Below, piece by piece: positions 25,601-32,949 of a DNA stretch of 64,000 bases. Both the position numbers and the translations under genes were made by a program. Each line of letters begins with the position of its first letter. Position 1 is the first letter of the stretch. Origin of the DNA: Alphaproteobacteria bacterium GWF2_58_20 (GTDB lineage: Bacteria > Pseudomonadota > Alphaproteobacteria > UBA1247); NCBI GenBank assembly GCA_001768735.1, contig MEMB01000003.1:1-64000 (forward strand), in the 5' to 3' direction. Under the pieces are notes generated by a model. That model was not told the DNA's origin. It saw only the letters and a program-made list of their open reading frames with translations, and did not search any database.

Positions 25601-27534
25601 TCGCGAACAGGGCCGCGGCCTCCTTTACCCTTTATGGGGCACAGTTGGGTGCAACCTACACGTGGTCGATCGACGACACTGGCAATCCCGGCACATCCGC
25701 CGTTACCGGCACAGGAACGGTCACCAGCGCAACACAGCAGTTTTCCGGCCTCAACCTTTCTGGTCTTTCCGACGGCATGCTGACGCTTGCCATCATGCTG
25801 GAAGACGATGGCCATGCGGGCGCGGAGATGACCGACATCATCACTAAGGACAGCATTGTTCCGGGCGTCTCTTCGCTATCGCCCGCCGACAATGCATCGG
25901 GTGTGGCGCTAGATGCAAACCTTGTCCTCACCTTCGGCGAGGACATTACCAAGGGCACCGGCAACATCATCATCTACAACGGCGGCGGCACGGTTTTTGA
26001 AACCATTGCCGTGACGGACGCCAAGGTAACGGTTTCCGGCAACCAGGCCACCATCAACCCCATCGGCACGTTCGCTTACGGGGCTGGTTACTATATAACG
26101 GTTGCGTCCGGGGCTTTCGTGGACGAAAGCGGAAACCCGCAGGCGGTCATTTCCGGCTCTTCGGCGTGGAACTTCACGTCCGTGCTGGCTCCGGCGGTTC
26201 TGTCCATCAATCCGCTTTCCGCATCCGGCATGGATGTGGCGGGCGGCGGTGCGGAAACAGGCACCTACAAATATGGAACCGGCGTTTCCTTCACGGTTGC
26301 CAACTGCAGCGGATGCCAGACGACCACCGCGCTTTCCGTCGAGCTTTCGGGAAGCAATTTCGAGATCGTCTCGAACGGCTGTTCGTCCACGCTGGCTTCG
26401 GGTGCCACCTGCACCGTCACCGTGCGGCCCATGGCGGACCGGAATGTGGCTTCCTACACAGCCACACTCACGGCCTCGGCAACCACCGGAGGCAGCGCCT
26501 CGGCCAGCCTTTCCGGTGCAGCAACCGGTTTCGTCACCACCCTCACGGGCGGCGTCTATGCCTGGGGCGCTTTTGGCGGAACCATAACGGAACCCCTGGA
26601 AATGCCAGGCATCGGAAGCGGCGTCAGCGCCGTGGAAGCGGATGGAGAGGTCAACTGCATCATTCAGAACGGTGCCGCCAAATGCTGGGGAAACAATGCA
26701 CATGGATCTCTTGGTGATGGGACATATGAGAATCGCGATGCCCCTGTACAGGTTGTCGGCCTGACCAGCGGCATCACCGCCATCAATGCCGGCAAATGCT
26801 ACCATGCCTGCGCCATCCACAACGGCGCTGCCAAATGCTGGGGAAGCGGTGCCGTATGCGCCGGAAATTCGATTTTGGGAGACGATGCCGCTACCTACGA
26901 AAGCACAACGCCTGTCCAGGTGTCGGGCCTTACCAGCAACGTCACCTCCATCAGCGCCGGCAGGGCCCATACCTGCGCGGTGCAGGGAGGCGCCATCAAA
27001 TGCTGGGGAAACTGGTATGGCTATGATGCGACGCCCGTTCAGATCGGCGGCCTCGCCAGCGGCGCAACTGCCGTTGATACGGGATACGGATTCTCCTGCG
27101 CCATCCAGAACGGTGCCGCCAAATGCTGGGGAATCGGCCCGCTGGGAGATGGAATCACCACATCAAGCGAAACCGCCGTGCAGGTTTCCGGTTTGACCAG
27201 CGGCGTCACCGACATCGCCACCACCATGTGGACTGCCTGCGCTGTGCAAAGCGGCGCTCTCAAATGCTGGGGCAGCAATGGTTCTGGCGAACTTGGCAAT
27301 GGCACCGGAGGGAACAGCGCGGTCCCCGTGCAGGTTCCCGGGCTTGAGAGCGGCGTGACGGACGTGTCTGCTGGATACAGCCACCTGTGCGCCATCCACA
27401 ACGGCGCCGCCAAGTGCTGGGGATATGACTGGGTCTCAGTGAACAGCTCCACCCCCGTGCAGGTTACCGGCCTTGAGAGTGACGTCATCGACATCAGCGC
27501 CGGCAATGTCCACACACTGGCCCTGAAACAATAA
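22696..27534 (+). CDS. Giant secreted protein with three seven-bladed RCC1 propellers
   Basis: The 1612 residues start with a signal peptide (LVVLCLLASTAFAA) and a short motif FRARKRICELGDTACINW. Then come: an Ig-like/ASH-like domain (~70-178), RCC1 block 1 (~181-505), a second Ig-like domain (~513-625), RCC1 block 2 (~628-945), an Ig-like domain (~953-1052), an SbsA-type Ig domain (SLSPADNASGVALDANLVLT, ~1053-1161), a third ASH-like domain (~1165-1280) and RCC1 block 3 (~1284-1612). Each block has one [LV][YF]AWG blade plus six blades of the form CAIQNGAAKCWG...GQLGDGTTT, seven in all, matching an RCC1 propeller. Most blades have a C-x8-C pair, a candidate disulfide. Likely secreted or cell-surface, for binding or adhesion (inference). 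No anchor or autotransporter domain is seen at the C-terminus. Confidence 0.85.
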   Translation: MSFGKWLVVLCLLASTAFAATLTDTNTSFRARKRICELGDTACINWITSQYDTEENLDLPEEEETDSPLEIVGMSGDALEMNITDGTSPGNPVEFMITNTGTGETGTLSVSLTGNTENFEKMADTCHGTTLAASASCIITIQPVATENGVYSATLVVSAPEGTATQTLFSEVSGFPGGYAGGLYAWGSNKRGELGDGTSQTRITPALVFGMDTENIGIPEAGGEQSCALQNGALKCWGSNNYGQVGDGSTTNRFTPVQVVGMESGVTAVDGGQLYHTCAIQNGAAKCWGQGYGPTPKQVVGLSSGVTAIGVGRNQTCAIQNGAAKCWGGTYGTTPVQISGLTSGVTAVDAGYSFACAIQNGAAKCWGYNSRGQLGNGTTTNNTAAVQVTGLTSGVSSITLGLDYACAIHNNIPKCWGTNTYGQLGDGTTTSRTTPVLVSGLTSGVSRIDAGYYHTCTIQNGSVKCWGNSAAGGSGVASTTIPTQVPGMEGGVVEISAGNQHTLALRGATSTSYNFLSASATSGDALAMDIADGVSPGSPVIFTITNDGDAETGVLSVSIIGNAGNFSKTTDICTGNTLSVGESCTITAVPVATENGTYSASLVVGSNPGGSVSHAMLSRVSGFPGEQTGVLFAWGRNLEGTFGNGTTTSSNIPVRIPGFEAGLSLVKAGGSTSCAIQNGALECWGTNNNGQVGDGSYISRNTPVQVVGMASGVTAVDGGLYYTTCAIQNGAAKCWGKYYGNTPQQVPGLTSGMTALSVGRSHACAIQSGAVKCWNYGSTPVQVTDLESGVSAVEAGNYFSCALQAGAVKCWGSNNSGELGNGTTTSSNIPVQVVGLESGVTALTTTMTTGCAIQDGSLKCWGNNNYGQLGDGTKIAHTTPIQVLGMESGVTDVEGGYDFVCGLQNGGVKCWGYNYAINYGSTPITIMGMESGVAAITCGNHHTFAVMSGSWILAPAGYSVAFDTSSINLANRAAASFTLYGAQLGATYTWSIDDTGNPGTSAVTGTGTVTSATQQFSGLNLSGLSDGMLTLAIMLEDDGHAGAEMTDIITKDSIVPGVSSLSPADNASGVALDANLVLTFGEDITKGTGNIIIYNGGGTVFETIAVTDAKVTVSGNQATINPIGTFAYGAGYYITVASGAFVDESGNPQAVISGSSAWNFTSVLAPAVLSINPLSASGMDVAGGGAETGTYKYGTGVSFTVANCSGCQTTTALSVELSGSNFEIVSNGCSSTLASGATCTVTVRPMADRNVASYTATLTASATTGGSASASLSGAATGFVTTLTGGVYAWGAFGGTITEPLEMPGIGSGVSAVEADGEVNCIIQNGAAKCWGNNAHGSLGDGTYENRDAPVQVVGLTSGITAINAGKCYHACAIHNGAAKCWGSGAVCAGNSILGDDAATYESTTPVQVSGLTSNVTSISAGRAHTCAVQGGAIKCWGNWYGYDATPVQIGGLASGATAVDTGYGFSCAIQNGAAKCWGIGPLGDGITTSSETAVQVSGLTSGVTDIATTMWTACAVQSGALKCWGSNGSGELGNGTGGNSAVPVQVPGLESGVTDVSAGYSHLCAIHNGAAKCWGYDWVSVNSSTPVQVTGLESDVIDISAGNVHTLALKQ

Positions 27535-27558
27535 GCGCCACAAAACCGTGCCCAAAAG

Positions 27559-27593
27559 AAAACCCCCGCCGGATATCCTGCGGGGGTTTTTTC
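27559..27593 (+). terminator. Intrinsic terminator after the RCC1 gene
   Basis: AAAACCCCCGC pairs with GCGGGGGTTTT, followed by T residues. The gene on the other side is convergent, so it may serve both. Confidence 0.88.
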
Positions 27594-27606
27594 TGCAATG
27601 ACCAGG

Positions 27607-27912
27607 TCAGGTATTGAACGGTGTCCATTCGCGCTTGGACCAGAAGAAAAATTCCAGCACATAAAGCAGCAGGGACGGCATGACCAGTATCAGGGCCGCC
27701 GGCCATGATACAATCATCGGATCCCATACATACTGGACACTGCCCAAAAGCTTTTCAAGCTGGGAGAGAAGTCCTGGCATCCATTCGGCAAGGAGTTCTG
27801 CCAGCGAATAAAAATGCAGGGCGCCACTATCCGCCCAGTGCCACATGTCATTAATGAGGGCAAGCCCCGGAAACATGAGCAAAAAATGGCCAAGAACACT
27901 GATTCCAGACAT
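27607..27912 (-). CDS. Small two-helix membrane protein of unknown function
   Basis: The 101-residue product begins MSGISVLGHFLLMFPGLALI behind GGAGGTG, six bases upstream. It has an N-terminal hydrophobic helix (VLGHFLLMFPGLALI) and a C-terminal one (AALILVMPSLLLYVLEFFFW), with an amphipathic middle (LAELLAEWMPGLLSQLEKLLG). The function is not recognised. Reading upstream from an earlier start would pass through the antisense of tRNA-Ser, so that start is rejected. It is convergent with the RCC1-repeat gene. Confidence 0.65.
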   Translation of the reverse strand: MSGISVLGHFLLMFPGLALINDMWHWADSGALHFYSLAELLAEWMPGLLSQLEKLLGSVQYVWDPMIVSWPAALILVMPSLLLYVLEFFFWSKREWTPFNT

Positions 27913-28015
27913 TGAAACACCTCCATCGTTCAATTTTCTCCATTTTAGGCCCATATCCCCTCTTGCACAAGAGCTACAATCTGGATATGGTGCTGCCCAT
28001 TCCATTTCCCTAAAT

Positions 28016-28108
28016 GGATGGATGGCCGAGTGGTTGAAGGCGCACGCCTGGAAAGCGTGTATAGGGTCTAAAGCTCTATCGAGGGTTCGAATCCCTCTCC
28101 ATCCGCCA
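28016..28108 (+). tRNA. tRNA-Ser (anticodon GGA)
   Basis: Acceptor GGATGGA pairs with TCCATCC. The D-arm, the anticodon stem-loop with GGA (CTGGAAA), a long serine-type variable arm (TAGGGTCTAAAGCTCTA), the T-arm GGTTCGAATCC and an encoded CCA are all present. It is followed by a terminator at 28151. Confidence 0.95.
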
Positions 28109-28150
28109 GTTATTTTATTGTTACAAAACAACGAATTAGTGCAAAACGAG

Positions 28151-28174
28151 AACCGCCCGCAACCGGGCGGTTTT
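28151..28174 (+). terminator. Intrinsic terminator after tRNA-Ser
   Basis: AACCGCCCG pairs with CGGGCGGTT around CAAC, followed by TTTTT. Confidence 0.85.
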
Positions 28175-28503
28175 TCGGTATTTGTGGCCGCAATCCGATG
28201 CGCCCTGCGGGTTTGGAGAATGCCGCAGCGATTCCCATCCGGAGAATAAGGCGCCCCCATTCTCCGAATGACGGAACCCCATCCTGTTACTAACGTCATA
28301 TTAACCCACGGTTAATCCCTGTGAACGCATCAAAAGATACACTATGATCGCCAGCTTGCTCTTCCGGCGCATGTGATGGAACCGTCACCGCCCGATTAGG
28401 AAGCTGAAGGGATCCTTTTCGACAACACGCCTTTCGCTCAAACCCCTCCAAAGGTCATGGTTTATGCGAAATAGGCGCTTGAAACCTGGCATGTACGGGG
28501 GGG
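28175..28503. other. Intergenic stretch without a recognisable gene
   Basis: Roughly 330 bases between the tRNA-Ser terminator and the end of the minus-strand EAR-propeller gene. It contains a weak inverted repeat CGGAGAAT/ATTCTCCG (28240-28266). No open frame here resembles a protein and no RNA family was recognised. Confidence 0.6.
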
Positions 28504-30027
28504 TCAGAGCAGGTCAAACCTATAAATTTTTGAACCGGTGTATCCGCCACTGATGAGATAGGTTTTACCGTTTTCGTGGAAAACCTTCCATGTAATCAGG
28601 GATGTGTCGTTGATGGTTTTGTAGGAGACAAAGGTTTCCGTGGCGCGATTGAAGCGGTAAATCGGGTGGGGGCCTATCCCCAGCGCTGCAATGGCATAAA
28701 TTTCCCCATCGACGAGAAAAAGTTCCCAATCATTTCCTCCGGAATCGCCCATGGTTTGAAGATTCAGGAAACGTTCTGTGACTGGATTGAATTTGTAAAT
28801 CTGGGACGAAGATCCTACATTGATGGATAGCGCATAAATGTTTCCGGAATCCACAAGGATTTCCCAGTCGGATGTGTTTGCCATACCAAGATCCTGGATC
28901 TGGGCCATGGTTCTTGTGGCGGAATTGAAGCGGTAGAGAAGGGAACTGCGCGATGAGATGCGTCCGCGGATGCCATAGGTGTTGGTTCCTGACTGGAAGA
29001 ACTTCCAGTCATAACCGGATTCGCCGAAGATTCCTGTGATGCATGATCCTGTCGCAAACTGTCCCCAGGCTCCACTTCCGGGATTGAATTGGTGCAGGCA
29101 TTGTCCCATGTTCGTGTAATAATAGGTGTTGGCCACCATGGCATATATGGTGCCACCATGAATGAATGTTCCTGTATCGCATGCGCCATGGCTACCGATG
29201 TTCTGGACAAGGTCAAGGTTTCGGGTGGCTGGGTTGAAGCGGTAGAGCTGGACAAAAGTTGTTGTGAAATCAGTTGAAGATGCGCAGTTGTTCTTGCACA
29301 TGTTCGTGATAAGGACGTATGTTTGGCTGTTGTATTCAAAAACATCCACATCCCTTGGGCCGTATGTTTGGAAAAACTGCAGGGGTACAAATTCCTCGTT
29401 GATGGGATCGAACTCGTAAAGGGTTGAGAGCGTGTTGTATGCCGTGGAAGTGGAGTAGGCCGTGATTTCAATTCCGTAAGTGGTGTCATCTTTTGCGAAG
29501 ATTTCCCAATCCACAACCCGGCCATAAGTTTTTGTGGTGAAATGCCAGGTGTCCTTTCCTGTCATGGCTTCAGACGTGAGACCTGATGTGTTGGCAAAGG
29601 CACCTTCGGGATAGGTGATGTAATAGGTTGTGTTGGATTCGAGGACGATATCGAGGTCTATGCGGACGGAGTTGCCGGAAACCAAAACGCCGTCTTCTGA
29701 AACATCCACCGACCACAGGCTGGAATCGTCGGAATACCGATAGATAGTGATTTCCCCGCTTCCTTTTGTGATGGGCTGGTCAAACGTAATCCAGAGGTCG
29801 GTGTCCGGCCATGTTTCGCCGGCGCCCGTGGCAGGGAAAAAGGATATGACCGTAGGATTTGTTCCCGAAGGGAGAGGAGGAGTAGTCCAGCTTTGGCAGA
29901 GAGGATCATCAATCAGGTTGCATATCTGCTTGCGGGCGCGATACCGGGTTGCTTGGCTGACGGATGCAGCTTGAGCGTTGCTTATGGAAAAGCATATTGT
30001 TAGTATAATTATAAAAAACCTTTGCAT
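28504..30027 (-). CDS. Secreted SbsA-Ig plus seven-bladed EAR-type propeller protein
   Basis: The 507-residue product has a signal peptide (FIIILTICFSISNAQA), the motif YRARKQICNLIDDPLCQSW, an SbsA-type Ig domain (~57-165, with ITKGSGEITIYRY), and seven repeats of about 45 residues. The repeats follow the pattern DWExF..G.IYAL...IYRFNPxTxxF, for example SDWEILVDSGNIYALSIN and IYKFNPVTERFLNLQ, and look like an EAR/EPTP-type propeller. The N-terminal motif and the Ig domain match the RCC1 giant (22696). It probably acts outside the cell or in the envelope. Codon use is more AT-rich than that of the neighbouring core genes, suggesting transfer. Confidence 0.78.
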   Translation of the reverse strand: MQRFFIIILTICFSISNAQAASVSQATRYRARKQICNLIDDPLCQSWTTPPLPSGTNPTVISFFPATGAGETWPDTDLWITFDQPITKGSGEITIYRYSDDSSLWSVDVSEDGVLVSGNSVRIDLDIVLESNTTYYITYPEGAFANTSGLTSEAMTGKDTWHFTTKTYGRVVDWEIFAKDDTTYGIEITAYSTSTAYNTLSTLYEFDPINEEFVPLQFFQTYGPRDVDVFEYNSQTYVLITNMCKNNCASSTDFTTTFVQLYRFNPATRNLDLVQNIGSHGACDTGTFIHGGTIYAMVANTYYYTNMGQCLHQFNPGSGAWGQFATGSCITGIFGESGYDWKFFQSGTNTYGIRGRISSRSSLLYRFNSATRTMAQIQDLGMANTSDWEILVDSGNIYALSINVGSSSQIYKFNPVTERFLNLQTMGDSGGNDWELFLVDGEIYAIAALGIGPHPIYRFNRATETFVSYKTINDTSLITWKVFHENGKTYLISGGYTGSKIYRFDLL

Positions 30028-30306
30028 AAATCACCTTGAATGACTGGATTTTTATCCATAAAAATAAATGTTTTTTTGTTTTTTGTCAATTTCTCCTTCC
30101 TGCACTTTCCTGTTTTTTTTATGTAGATTCAGGACCTATTTATAGCCTGACCGAAAAATAAATTGAGTGATTTCAGCAGGTTGCGATTCAAGAAATTTGG
30201 AAACAAACTTGGAGGACAGCATGTGGACTGAAATCACCCGAAGAAAGTATGCCCGGACAGGGCTGCGGTATCCATTTTTTGCGCGGTGTGCGGCGTACGC
30301 CGTCTG

Positions 30307-31311
30307 TCAATATATGCGGTTGTTTTGTCCTAAACCGGCGGCAATGCGCCAGAGTTTCCCAACCTCGAAATCATCCTGGCTGGTGGGCAGGAAATTGCTC
30401 CAGCCGGATTCGTGTGCGAAGGTCATTTCCCCAAAGATGACGCTCTTGCCATCCGGGCTGTAAAGGTCAACCCTGACAAAATCAAACCCCGCACCAAGCT
30501 TTTCGGCAACCTCCACCATTTCCTCCCAGCATGGCGGCTTCGGAAGATCGCTGTCACACGGGAGATATTGCGCAAAAGGCAGCAATTTCCAGTCCCTGCT
30601 CATGGTGGTGTTGGTGATGTGGGGAGTTTTCCGGTTACAGTCAACCTCCGCGTGGTTCATATGCCCGTCAAACACAAAGCAGCGGTAATCGTCGGGCAGG
30701 GCTTTCCCCGGCTGGCTGAGGTATTTTTCCGCGATAATGCGGTGCGGGATGGAGGCATACCAGAGTTCATTGCACAGCCAGCCATAGGTGGTTGCCAGAA
30801 ATTTGCGGCACTTTTCCCGTGTCGCCGCTTCGTCAAAACCCTCACGATTACACACAAGGATGTTCATCGCAGAGCCGTGCGTAGCCTTTAGCACAAAGGT
30901 TTCCGGTAATTTTGAAAAGTCGATGTCTTCAGCCCGGTCATATACGCCATAAACCTCGTTGAGGTATTTTTCTCCCACGGTTCTGGCAACCCATGCGCGC
31001 ACCGCCCATTTATCGGCAAGCTGCGGAGGGACGTTTTTCCAGGCATACATTTTCCTGTATGCCGTTTTTTCATTGAAGCTGCGGGGATGCAAGATGTGCG
31101 GCCAATAACCAAGGTGCCGAAACATCAAAAGCCTTTCATAAAACTGCATCCCAAGAAAAAGGCGCAAGGCAGTTTTCGCAACGCGCTTAGCCTTTTGCAC
31201 ATGCGGATTTTTGGGGCGGAGGATTTTTTCGGTTTTGGGATGCAAGGTTCTGGTATCCTGCGGATGCCGGTTGCTTCTGATGCTATCCGCATTTCGTTTC
31301 TTTGCAAACAT
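30307..31311 (-). CDS. TupA-like ATP-grasp protein (polysaccharide or polyglutamyl modification)
   Basis: The 334-residue product matches the TupA-like ATP-grasp family. Features are RSFNEKTAYRKMY, LADKWAVRAWVARTVGEKYL, FVLKATHGSAMNILVCNR (ATP-binding loop), IIAEKYLSQPGKALPDDYRCFVFDG and FDFVRVDLYSPDGKSVIFGEMTFAHESGW (metal-binding end). Such proteins are linked to cell-surface polymer biosynthesis (family knowledge). The N-terminus (first ~35 residues) is basic. It has no obvious ribosome binding site and no sugar genes around it, so its partner is unknown. It lies 86 bases downstream of the HEVHGH protein gene on the same strand. Confidence 0.78.
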   Translation of the reverse strand: MFAKKRNADSIRSNRHPQDTRTLHPKTEKILRPKNPHVQKAKRVAKTALRLFLGMQFYERLLMFRHLGYWPHILHPRSFNEKTAYRKMYAWKNVPPQLADKWAVRAWVARTVGEKYLNEVYGVYDRAEDIDFSKLPETFVLKATHGSAMNILVCNREGFDEAATREKCRKFLATTYGWLCNELWYASIPHRIIAEKYLSQPGKALPDDYRCFVFDGHMNHAEVDCNRKTPHITNTTMSRDWKLLPFAQYLPCDSDLPKPPCWEEMVEVAEKLGAGFDFVRVDLYSPDGKSVIFGEMTFAHESGWSNFLPTSQDDFEVGKLWRIAAGLGQNNRIY

Positions 31312-31397
31312 TTTTGCAAAAGAACGGTCTTGTTTTGTTTTAACAGAAACAGCCTTCCCGCTATTTTTGATCGGGTTTGGCGGAACACAAGGACAAC

Positions 31398-32579
31398 TTA
31401 AGGTTTTGGCACAAGGCTTGTAGAGAGCCTTCTTGCTGCTGTCGGTTCAAGTTTTTGCCATATCCGTGAAGGTTCCACCTCAAATACGCAACAAAGGGAA
31501 TCCGCGCACTGGTTCAGGAAGGCAATGGAATCAATGCATGTCTTGCGATCATACTCCTTCACGCGACACACGGTTGTTGTCTGCTGTTTTGTGGCTTCAG
31601 CGGCAATTTTGACGGCCACAGACAACACATTCATGCGGTGATGCAGGTCATCTGCGCTGATTTTATGCCGGTTGAACGATACGTTAATGAACTCTACCAG
31701 CCTGTTTTCACTGAAATTTCGAAAATCCGCTCCAACAGCTTCGATTTCGGTAAGGGTTTTGCGCAGAATGGACCCATGGGCATAAGCGGCATTCCCTTCC
31801 GTTAGGTGGATTCCCGCATAAAATCCTCTCAGAAGACCAAGATCGCGCTGGGCAATACGCAGGCGCGCCGCCGACACATTTCCTGTATCCCGCATGATTC
31901 CCGCAATGGCCGCCATGTCGGCGCGAAGCTCGAAATTGGCTTTCTGCTCAACCGGAGGAGATATGAACCCCTGAACACTTTTATCCTGGGTACAGTGGCC
32001 ATGGACCTCATGATAAAAACGCATCAAATCGGTTTCTTCGTGAGAAAAAAGTCCCGGGCGCATTTTTTCCGGCAAGCCAAAAAAATGCCGCGCCCCGATC
32101 ACATCCGCCATTGGAGGTGGAAAAACAACAGCCAGTTTATCCCTGCCATTGACATGGAGATAACTCATGCAATGCCCGCCATGGCGACCATTCCACATGG
32201 TCTGGATATCTTCGGCATCCTCGATGATTCTGGAAAAAAACGAGCGAATTTCCTCATCCTTCAGGCTGGCATACAGGAATGTTGCCAATGTTTTCTGCAG
32301 GGTTTTCCTGTCCTTGAGATCCTGTCCCCGGTCAATGATGATTATGGCGCCACCTTGGCGAAACTCCTGAACTTTTCTGCGAAACACTTCAACCATCGAC
32401 GAATGCCTTTTCATGACATCTCCTTCGGAAATGCCGACGGATTCTGCAAATTGCATGATGCGTTCGTCTTCGTTGGCAGGAACAACCTTGCGCGCACCGG
32501 AAAGCATCCTCTGTGCAGCAGAGAACAGGTTGAGGTTCCCGCGCGCATTCATTGCATTGTCGTCATCCATCATTTCCAT
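31398..32579 (-). CDS. Protein of unknown function with a HEVHGH metal-site-like motif
   Basis: A 393-residue soluble protein, no family recognised. LMRFYHEVHGHCTQDKSVQG contains HEVHGH, and ANFELRADMAAIAGIM follows about 30 residues later. This order resembles the HExxH...E(A)DAE layout of the peptidases at 11811-17381, but with one residue inserted between Glu and the second His. Other features are RHGGHCMSYLHVNGRDKLAVVFPP and a cysteine-bearing C-terminus. The start at 32579 is favoured (GAGAGGG four bases before it) over ATG 32609. A transfer from, or distant relationship to, that family is possible but unproven. Confidence 0.6.
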   Translation of the reverse strand: MEMMDDDNAMNARGNLNLFSAAQRMLSGARKVVPANEDERIMQFAESVGISEGDVMKRHSSMVEVFRRKVQEFRQGGAIIIIDRGQDLKDRKTLQKTLATFLYASLKDEEIRSFFSRIIEDAEDIQTMWNGRHGGHCMSYLHVNGRDKLAVVFPPPMADVIGARHFFGLPEKMRPGLFSHEETDLMRFYHEVHGHCTQDKSVQGFISPPVEQKANFELRADMAAIAGIMRDTGNVSAARLRIAQRDLGLLRGFYAGIHLTEGNAAYAHGSILRKTLTEIEAVGADFRNFSENRLVEFINVSFNRHKISADDLHHRMNVLSVAVKIAAEATKQQTTTVCRVKEYDRKTCIDSIAFLNQCADSLCCVFEVEPSRIWQKLEPTAARRLSTSLVPKP

Positions 32580-32949
32580 AAAACCCTCTCGCGAAAAACG
32601 GATCCGCATATCCTACGCCGGTCCATGCAAAGCACAATGCACAGAAATGCATGGCTGGCCTGTGTTTTTTGCAGGCCTTTTTTAATAAAGGAAAGAAAAA
32701 AGGCGCATGCACAAAAGGCGGGAAAAAACCGGAAATTCCTATTATATTATAAGAAAAAACAACAGACTTTTTCCCTTGGAAATATAGCGCACACCTTTCA
32801 CCTTGCTTGCTTTTTATTTGAATCCGCGACAATAGAAATAAATCATATAAAAAATTTTCCTGATTTTCTTGCCTTGTTTCAGGGAGAGGTATATAGCCAA
32901 GGTTACCTCATCACCACAATCCCCTCAGGGAGCCGTTTTTCGGCTTTGG
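32580..32949. promoter_or_regulatory. AT-rich divergent intergenic region
   Basis: Some 370 bases between the minus-strand HEVHGH gene and the plus-strand complex operon. It is AT-rich around 32680-32870 with A/T runs, consistent with promoters in both directions. No gene or RNA was recognised. Confidence 0.5.

Noticed and set aside
22696-27534. Regular DNA repeats of the CWG blades considered as a CRISPR or satellite array
   Set aside because: The repeats are coding, diverged, and differ in spacing; no identical repeat-spacer pattern is seen. No CRISPR array was found anywhere in the window.
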